Below, piece after piece: positions 56,970 to 64,000 of a stretch of 64,000 nucleotides of DNA. Made by a program: the position numbers and the translations under genes. Numbering within the stretch: position 1 is the stretch's first letter; every line of letters begins with the position of its first letter. The stretch comes from Tetrapyrgos nigripes (taxonomy: Eukaryota; Basidiomycota; Agaricomycetes; Agaricales; Campanellaceae). Location of the stretch: contig JAACJM010000015.1 of the NCBI GenBank assembly GCA_013368315.1, positions 496,001 through 560,000 on the forward strand. Direction: 5' to 3'. The notes beneath the pieces were generated by a model. That model had not been told where the DNA came from. It worked only from the letters and a program-made list of their open reading frames with translations, and searched no databases.

Positions 56970-57453
56970 TTATTGGACGTCGACGAGGAGATTGCGCTCT
57001 AGGATGAATTTGCCTTCTTTGTATTTCTGGGATGGTTCATAGGCCTTGTCCTGAAATGGTATAAAGATAAGGATGATTAACTAAACGGATGAAAGGGACT
57101 TGCGTATTTCCATCCAAGTGTAGTTCCGCATTTAATGCAGTAGATGTCACGGACGGTGTGATTACCCGTCGTCATCGGACGGTCTGTGGGCTCTCCCTCG
57201 ACGACGTTGACGCTGTGGACGGTATGAGTGAAAGACAAGGGGAACGGAGACTAATCGCTCACACAGTGTCGAAAAGGTAAGCTCGGCCGTGCTGACCATT
57301 GAAGGCCTGGAGCTAAAATGAGAGAAGGGCCCCTTAAGAAAGAGAATGACCTACTCTGGAGATCATGGAGTGGATCGTGGCGAGATGGGTCTTGCAGCTC
57401 ATGCAGCCATATATGCGCTCCCCAGAGAGATACTGACGATAGCTCATGCCCAT
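56970..57453 (-). CDS. MOH1: Yippee-family zinc protein (Moh1)
   Basis: A small zinc-binding protein with a cereblon-like Yippee fold. It starts [20 protein letters not shown], then [68 protein letters not shown] and ends [18 protein letters not shown]. The two CxxC motifs (CMSC, CIKC) 52 residues apart and the F.G..G.AYLF block define the family. Five exons, all splicing in phase. Start to start with ULP1 is 108 bases. Role in cells is little known; yeast Moh1 is stress-linked. Confidence 0.93.
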
Positions 57454-57561
57454 GGATGAATAGCTGAGGGAGAATGGGTGGAAGAAAGGATGGAAGCGGG
57501 GTTAAAAGCAGCTACTAGCACTCACGGACAATGGAGCTTAGTCAGCAGCGCGTTCCCTTCG
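57454..57561. promoter_or_regulatory. Compact divergent promoter, Yippee / ULP1
   Basis: 108 bases between the two start codons. No TATA box seen. Confidence 0.45.
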
Positions 57562-59639
57562 ATGAAACGACCGGCTGAAGAACAGGTCGAGAGTCTCAAG
57601 CCCTCAAAACAACGCAAAACCACAAATATGGACCACGCCGGGCTCCTTTCCCGCTGGAAATCCTTTGGTCGCGATTTTGCCCAGCTCGGACGCGACACCG
57701 TTTCGTTTTTTATTCGGCCGTCCAGTGACCAAGAGGACGTTGAACCACCTCCGCAAACGCCGACTCCTTCTCCGTCCTTTCCTGCTCCTCCTCCGTTTTC
57801 CTCCCGCGCTCGTCGGCGCAATCCTCCCGGTTCAATGGGCCCTCCGCCGACTCCGCCACCTCGCCTCACCTTTCCCGACGAGTCCTCCTCGGCCTCTTCC
57901 TCTTCCCGTCCGACCACTCCCAGCCTTGTCCTAGTCCAGTCCGCCTCCGATCCAGTCAAACGCAACTATTCCAACAGAGAACACATCCATTCTTCCTCGG
58001 TGGGTGCTCCAGCTGCTTTTTCCCAACTCCTATTCATTCCTTCTATAGCACAAGAAGAATGTCGCAGAGACGCGGAAAAAAGATAGAGAGGAAATGCAGA
58101 GAAAGCTTTTCCAATTGAAAAGGGATCAAGGTGCGCAGCAGTTTCTCCTTTTACACTATCTCTGACTCTTCTTCTTTCAGGATTTGCTTCCGATTTCAAG
58201 GATTTTCTCAGTAAGTTTCCTATCACTCTACTGACACCAGTTCTCACCCGATTCCAGGTTATGTCAGTTATGGAGCTTCATTACAAGCTGCTAACAAACG
58301 GAACATTCTCTCTCGTGCGTGTCACTCCATCATACCATTCTCTCATCTTCTCAAAATCCGTTCTAGCTTCACCTTCGTTAACGAATCTACACGCAACTCC
58401 CGCTATCGAGTATGCCAGAGACCGAAGACACTCTGACTCTGATGCAAGTTCTTCTCAATCACCTAACGCAACTCCAACTCATCTACTTGCTCAGAAGGAA
58501 ACATTCCTCCAAAAACAAATCGAAATCGCACTCAAGGCTTTCAAAGGGTGAGTCATACACACGTATAATAATAACCTTAAACTCTAACCTCCGTTCTAGC
58601 CCCAAACCACCCCTACCCTTCACCCCTTCCCTCGAACAACTCCAACGCCGAAGTCGTTCTCGCGACGACGCAATCGAACAACGCCTCCGTCCAAAACGCG
58701 TTCCACTCCCTTCATCTTTACCTCCAGAAGACGAGGCTCAAGTCAACGCATTATTAAGGAAACGAGGTGTCATCTCCAAATACTCAAAGGAACAAGTCTC
58801 CGATACCGACATTGCTAGATTGAGACCCTCGAGTTGGCTTAATGATGAGATTATCAATTTTTATGGAGCGCTCTTGTTGGGAAGGTCGGAGACTTGTGCG
58901 GCTGGGGCGAGTAGTAGTGATAAGGAGAATAAGAGTCAGAGTAATGGAGTGGTTAATGGGGTTGGAGGTGGAAAGAAGGGCAAGGTTTTGAATGTACATT
59001 ATTTCAGTACGTTCTTTTGGACCAAGTTGGAGAAGGACGGGTATGAGAAGAGCAGGTTGGCAAAGTGGACCAAAAAGGTGGGTGTTGTGTGTGGATTTTC
59101 TTATAGGCTGTTTCGCTAACTGGGGATTCTTTAAATGAAGATCGACATCTTTTCAAAAGACGTGATATTAATACCAGTCAATCATAACAACATGCATTGG
59201 ACGGGCGCTGCTATCAACTTTAGGCGAAAGAGGATAGAGTCTTATGACAGTATGAATATGGATCGGAGTAGCGTTTACAAGGTACGCCCATGTCCCTTCT
59301 GCATCATCTCTCTCTCTCTCATCACCCATTATTTCCATTTCCATTTTTCATTTTCGTTTTCATTTCCAGCGCCTCCGCGCCTACCTCGACTCTGAGCACC
59401 GTAACAAAAAGAAAACCCCCTTTGACTTTACCGATTGGGTCGACTTTGTATACGAAGATACACCTCAACAAGAAAACGGGTACGATTGTGGTGTGTTTAC
59501 GTGTCAGTTTTTGGAATCGATTTCGAGAGGAGAGGGAGGAGGGGAACAGGGGTTTAATTTTACGCAGAAGGATATACCGTATTTGAGGAGGAGGATGATT
59601 TGGGAGATTGGGAATGCGAGGTTGAGGGATGATTCGTAG
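57562..59639 (+). CDS. ULP1: SUMO-specific cysteine protease ULP1
   Basis: It processes SUMO precursors and removes SUMO from targets; Ulp1 is usually at nuclear pores. The N-terminal 350 residues are disordered (LKPSKQRKTTNM, QTPTPSPSFPAPPPFSSRAR). The C48 protease domain begins ISKYSKEQVSDTDIARLRPS, SWLNDEIINFYGALLLG, then VHYFSTFFWTKLEKDGY. The catalytic His is in HNNMHWTGAAINFRRKRIE, Asp in ESYDSM and Cys in YDCGVFTCQFLESIS. The oxyanion Gln precedes (QQENGYDCG). There is an insertion (CAAGASSSDKENKS) before VHYFST. About nine exons, all in phase. Start MKRPAEEQ at 57562. Confidence 0.93.
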
Positions 59640-60377
59640 GGGTGATGGGGACGCGTTTGTTATCTTCTCCTTGTCGGTTTTTTGGCTTTCGTTTTCTGCG
59701 CACGCACATCTGACGCTTTCGTATTCGTTCGTTTTGTCGGTCTCTGCCTTTTTTTCTTTTTTCTTTTTTGTGTTTGTCTCTTTTCTCTTTCTTGGTTCCG
59801 ACTTGGGCATGCGCATCTATATCCATTATTTCACATCCACATCCCTCACCGTCCATTGAACAAGTGCCCGTGTATCTTATTGCATTTATATATCTGGCCT
59901 CCTACCTACCTTTCGATTTTCTTTGTATAACATTTTGTCATCAATCAGTTGCAGAATAATGCATGCATGTCTTTTCCTCTCGGGACGACAGCTTTTTTTG
60001 GACTGCTTCGAGGCGTACTGACTACTAAGTGGCTGCTATTAAAACAAATAATATATAGAGAATTCCGAAAAGCGACACGATGAACCGTATGTAAGACTGA
60101 GCGTAAGAACGGTACCGGTGGTAGTAGTAAAGGCATGAACGTAGACATAGGTGGTAGTCGTAGTAGTACCTGCAAGCCGTCCAAATTGGTTTTCTCTTCT
60201 ACACCCGCAGGATACACGTCCATATCCATCTCCACAACCACCTCCCCTACCCGTGTTGACCCAAACCGGTACCCCTTGTCATACACACCTATAACTACAC
60301 CCCACCCACGTCCACATCGGTTTATCCCCAACTCAAACTCAAACCCCACCCTCATCCCCATCCCCATCCCAAATCCC

Positions 60378-61128
60378 TCACCGTCGAAAGAACCACGTAA
60401 TAATGAAAAACCAAAACACAATAACAAGGAACACGATATACCATAACCACCGACAACCTTGTCGTACAGCCATGTTGTTCATTCGTCGGAATGTTCCTGC
60501 GAGGATACCGCCTGTTTCTGAGAACGCGTCGTTCTATTTATTGTGTTGGATGTTGGATATGTGATGTGTGTGTTGTTTGAAATGAGACGGGAGTGGGATT
60601 GGGATTTAAGGCGGGAAAAGATAGGCATTAGAACGATGAGAAGGACAAGGACAGGTAAAAGTGGTGTAGGAATGCGAGCAAAACAGAGCAGTGCGAAGAG
60701 GGGTAGGTAGAAGAAAAACTCACCATTTGACTTAACTGTACCGTCGACTCTCTCACTTCATTACCTATCCCAATTGTTATCTATAATAGAGGACACCAGC
60801 AAACACAGAACACAACGTCAAATCAATCCTCGCATATTCCATCCCAATCTTAATTTGCAAAAATATGTACTCACATCCTTCAACAGCTTCACTTTCGCAC
60901 TTAAACCTTCCAACTCTTCGTCATTTTGACCTTCTAGATCATCTGCATAACGATGGCCTTGAGGCATCAAGGGTGAGGATCTTCCTGAAGCGGGTGGGGT
61001 AGACATGGGTAGGAGGGAAGACCGGTCTCGCAAGGAAGGAGTGCCGCCGAGTCTGTAGCTGTTTTTTTTTTGTGGTAAGAATAGGATATAGGCAGCGTAG
61101 TTGGGAGGATTATTACCGTTGAGACATG
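60378..61128 (-). CDS. BET1: Golgi SNARE BET1
   Basis: A Qc-SNARE for ER-to-Golgi transport. It starts MSQRYRLGGTPSLRDRSSLL, then EGQNDEELEGLSAKVKLLKD, GNEVRESTVQLSQM, NDAFSETGGILAGTFRRMNN and MAVRQGCRWLWYIVFLVIVF for the membrane anchor, ending FFIITWFFRR. The SNARE motif is split over three exons; splices after KLLKD, QLSQM and the first exon are in phase. Length about 135 residues matches the family. The gene is convergent with ULP1. Confidence 0.94.
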
Positions 61129-61667
61129 ATTGATATGAATAGAGAGACGAGACCAGCTTCAGAAAAAAGAGTTCAGACCAGCAGCATTGACTTGAGAGGA
61201 TGAAAGTTTTGAAGAACAACAGAGTTCGGGTTGTGTACACGTGTGGCGGCGTGTATACATACTCGGTACAGCACTGCTCAGAGTAAATGGCATGCGGTCA
61301 GCTCAGACGTGAAATTTGAAAATGCACCTTATATACTGATTATATATCGGTACGAAGTAGAACAAAAGCTATGAATACAATCAACCCGTCGCAAAAAAAA
61401 AATAAGGCAATAGCAGCAAAAAGGTAATACTACTAAGAAGAATAGAACAATGTACATCCGAATCTACAGACGCGAAGGAAAAAAGAGAGATTGAACGAAT
61501 TTAGTGATAAATATACGGTAGAGTAGGAACGGGTGAACATGCGAGATAGATTGAAATGGGTAATCGGTAAATGGGTTGTAACAATGTTATAGTCCTCTCG
61601 TGTTCATGACGCAGCAGCCTTCGGCCAAGTATATCAGTACATGCTGTTGGGGTTTGGAAACAAATTC
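61129..61667. other. Intergenic gap BET1 - UPF0658 gene
   Basis: About 540 bases, AT-rich, with a run of nine or ten A near 61395. Nothing recognisable. Confidence 0.3.
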
Positions 61668-63290
61668 TTAGTCAATGCTCATTCGGTTGGGGTTCGCGCT
61701 AGCTGGACCCATTAGTGCCACCGGATGATTTGATCCAATTCGTTTGTGGTTGTTCTTGCGGGCCACTGTTAACCAGAGTATGAGCATTAACCGAGGAGGC
61801 GGAGAAACAAGACCGTACATGCATCCTTCAAACCACGACCGAACTTTTGCATCACCATAATCGACAGAACGAATGTGACGAGAAGGAGGATAATCGCAAT
61901 TACGGCTGAAAATGACCGTTAGTAAGTATGCCAAGCATCTCAAGAAAAAAACTGCCTACAGAAGGTTGTCAGCGTTTTCCAGATGAGCTTATAGTCGTCT
62001 GTGTCCTTGTACATCAGGACTTTGACGAGCTGGAGAAAGTGATGATCAGTCAACAGGAGGGTGGAACTGAGCTCAAGAACCTACTTTGTAAACAAAGTAA
62101 ACCATGGCACTGACACAGCCTGACATAAATGTTGCCATCATCCACTTATTTTCATACCGTGCAGCGAGGTGACCTTCGACCAATAGGACCAGGGACAATG
62201 GAAGGGCAGCAACAGTGACATAGTATTCCCAATCATCACGTTTGAGTACCAGGAATATGAACTGGACCGAGAATCCGACCCAGAAGAACACGTCGAATTT
62301 GACCAGACACTCGTAAATTTGGTAATTGGCGTACATCTTCTTGATTCTTCGGTCCGCACCAAGAAACTTGTAGACCTTCCAGCCGAATTCGTGGTAGATT
62401 TTCCACCCAAGGGCGATGTACGCTATTTCGGCGACGGCAATGACAATAGGTATGACGGTAGTCAGGACCTTGATTGGTATGTTTGAAATTACTCCTGTGC
62501 GGGTCGAATCATTGACGGCTTCTGTGACTTCACTTATTTGGATGATGGCATATACGAGGAAAAGACCATTGAACATGCTGAGGGGTGAGATAGATGTCAA
62601 GTAAGGTTCCGAAGAAGGTCAAAGGATACGCACATAAGAAACATGAACTGTAGGGTATTCCTTGCGTACACGGCATCAACTGCCAATGCGAATTGAAAGA
62701 CGCTGCGGAAACAAGATCAGGATAAAAAGGAGGTTGCAAATGTGACGAGAGAGACGCACTGCGCAAGTGCGAATATACTGAGATACACCGGCATCTTCTT
62801 GTTCACTTGGTCATGGGATTCATTCACCCGCACTAGTAGCTCCCCTTCAACGATCAAGTCGATGGTGGTTTCGACGAGGACCGTGAGCACGAAGAGCCGA
62901 CAGGCCATTGATTCTGGAAGATACTATGGAACATGATTGAGCCGCAAAGCAGATACGACCAGATGCCCAAAAACGCACCTTGCTCCAGAATGACCTCGTA
63001 TCTATTTCTTTTGGGGGTGCTGTAGGAGGATATGCTACTGCCTGAAGATCGTGCGAAGTGTCGTCTGACTGTTTGGAGGAGAAGCCTGGCTTAAGCGGAT
63101 GCGAAGGAGCTCGACGATGTTGCGAAGGAGAAGATTTGAGGGCGTATGTCTGGTGGTTGGCATTGGAGCCATAAGGGGCGGCGTACTGGTCGATGAGATC
63201 GTCGTAGGAGGCTTTGTATTCGTCTTGGTGGTAAAGAGCGGGACTGGGATGGAGGGAGGAGGACGTTGAATGATTGTGAGAGGCAGCCAT
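61668..63290 (-). CDS. Multi-pass Golgi-type membrane protein, UPF0658 family
   Basis: It starts MAASHNHSTSSSLHPSPALY with a soluble N terminus of about 110 residues (PSQHRRAPSHPLKPGFSS). Then come eight or nine hydrophobic segments: SMACRLFVLTVLVETTIDLI, KKMPVYLSIFALAQ, FNGLFLVYAIIQISE, VISNIPIKVLTTVIPIVIAV, ECLVKFDVFFWVGFSVQFIF, YYVTVAALPLSLVLLVEGHL, FMSGCVSAMVYFVYK, IAIILLLVTF. A cytoplasmic Arg/Lys tail follows. ANYQIYECLVKFDVFFWVGF is the family hallmark. Most exons join in frame; the junction near 61750-61810 is uncertain. Function unknown. Confidence 0.75.
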
Positions 63291-64000
63291 GGCTGAACAA
63301 TCTACCTCTGTCGACCTGCGATGGTGGAGACTGTTGCAAAACGAGCGTAGCGGGCAGAGGTGCAGATGGTAACAAAACTGTGGCTGTGTATAAACTACAC
63401 GACAAACATCTGACGCTAATCTACACACTACTACATCACAACAAACGTAGCTTCCCAGTAATCTGATTAACCAGCCGTGCAGGTCCTGTCATTTACTTGT
63501 CAGTTTACAGCCAGCGCTATCTTGCTTCAGTTTACCTGCTATGCCCAATACCGTTCTTGACCCCGCCGCAATTTGCGTTCGTCCGCTGCATGAAACCGCC
63601 GCTCAGCCTTGGCTACCATGATACCAAAAAAAAAACTACTCACGCGTCCTGGATTGACCGTGCACATAAATTGAGACTCTGAGCCTGTGCCTGCATCAAT
63701 AGCAGCTCGTCTTCGCTTGAGCACCGCAGCGCCACTTTAGACTGGCTGATCACCACCAAAATGAGTCCCACCCCACCTCATATCAAGCCGTTAATGAACA
63801 TACATACCCTGATCTCTCCCATTGCCTCAGGAACTGCAACGGAGACATTAGTTCCGAAATATCTGATTGGATGAACAACTCACGGCAGGATTTGAAGATA
63901 GGAGAGTTTTATAGACTGCGAGGGTCGCATGTCTGCCACCGTATGAGAGAATGAAACGTTACCCCAAAAACCCACTTACGAGCATCTAAAGGGCCCTCAA
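63291..64000. other. Right end, no defined gene
   Basis: Minus-strand pieces such as ATLAVYKTLLSSNP and VAVPEAMGEIR are open and bordered by acceptor- and donor-like sites, so exons of a gene continuing past 64000 are possible. I could not assemble them. No RNA gene or repeat seen. Confidence 0.3.

Noticed and set aside
57522..57965. Minus-strand Gly/Glu-rich frame opposite ULP1
   Set aside because: Antisense of the Pro/Ser-rich N terminus of ULP1.
59286..59375. CT- and TTTTC-rich stretch in ULP1
   Set aside because: It is the pyrimidine-rich body of an intron that splices SVYK to RLRAYLDSEH, not a separate repeat element.
1..64000. Programmed ribosomal frameshifting as the cause of the frame breaks
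   Set aside because: The breaks are at different sites and directions, in genes not known to use it, and lack slippery sites with downstream structure; assembly indels explain them better.
1..64000. Mobile elements, CRISPR arrays, tRNA or rRNA genes
   Set aside because: No transposase or reverse-transcriptase motifs, long terminal repeats, regularly spaced repeats or tRNA box pairs were seen.

Overview
The window is fungal nuclear DNA from a filamentous basidiomycete, most likely an Agaricomycete (mushroom-forming fungus). The evidence is gene density of about one gene per 1.8 kb on both strands, very short introns (about 45-65 bases, GTRNGT donors), intergenic gaps often below 300 bases, and proteins with agaricomycete-style low-complexity tails. 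The species cannot be named from the sequence alone. I see no transposon, CRISPR array, rRNA or tRNA gene. Nearly everything recognisable is housekeeping.

Layout, left to right. 1-5.8 kb: mitochondrial seryl-tRNA synthetase (partial) diverging from the clamp-loader subunit RFC4, then an Hst3/Hst4-type sirtuin and RNA polymerase subunit RPB6. 5.8-17.3 kb: a three-RRM RNA-binding protein, a staphylococcal/Geobacillus-type lipase, a Ser-rich protein with a C-terminal RRM-like fold, and the Fe-S scaffold ATPase CFD1. 17.6-24.8 kb: an orphan protein, an Lnt-like carbon-nitrogen hydrolase, a BCL7-like protein and Mediator MED7. 25.4-36.8 kb: a 4-coumarate-CoA-ligase-like enzyme, mitoribosomal mS23, the XPA homologue RAD14, the RPD3 histone deacetylase, a DinB-like protein and succinyl-CoA ligase beta (LSC2). 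37-44.8 kb: a very large disordered protein, the splicing factor SPF27/Cwf7 and complex I 30-kDa subunit NDUFS3. 45.2-47.2 kb: a tandem pair of orphan genes. 47.4-54.2 kb: MTC1, an orphan of about 700 residues, PXMP4 and a BTB protein. 54.6-63.3 kb: a Ras-like GTPase, a small orphan, a Yippee protein, the SUMO protease ULP1, the SNARE BET1 and a UPF0658 membrane protein.

These genes do not form an operon or metabolic cluster. They group loosely by role: genome maintenance and chromatin (RFC4, sirtuin, RAD14, RPD3, BCL7-like, MTC1), transcription and RNA (RPB6, MED7, SPF27, RRM proteins) and mitochondria (SerRS, mS23, LSC2, NDUFS3). Several neighbours share compact divergent promoters of 67-108 bases.

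The most striking property is not a new system. At least seven conserved genes are broken by a single-base (or net one-frame) shift inside otherwise perfect family homology: SerRS, RFC4, CFD1, RAD14, the DinB-like gene, LSC2 and the large disordered protein. Several breaks lie in homopolymers. Uncorrected consensus indels in the assembly are the simplest explanation, and every exon model here should be read with that in mind. Biologically, the least-explained items are the tandem orphan pair, the BCL7-like protein, the eukaryotic Lnt-like enzyme, the bacterial-type lipase and several lineage-specific orphans.
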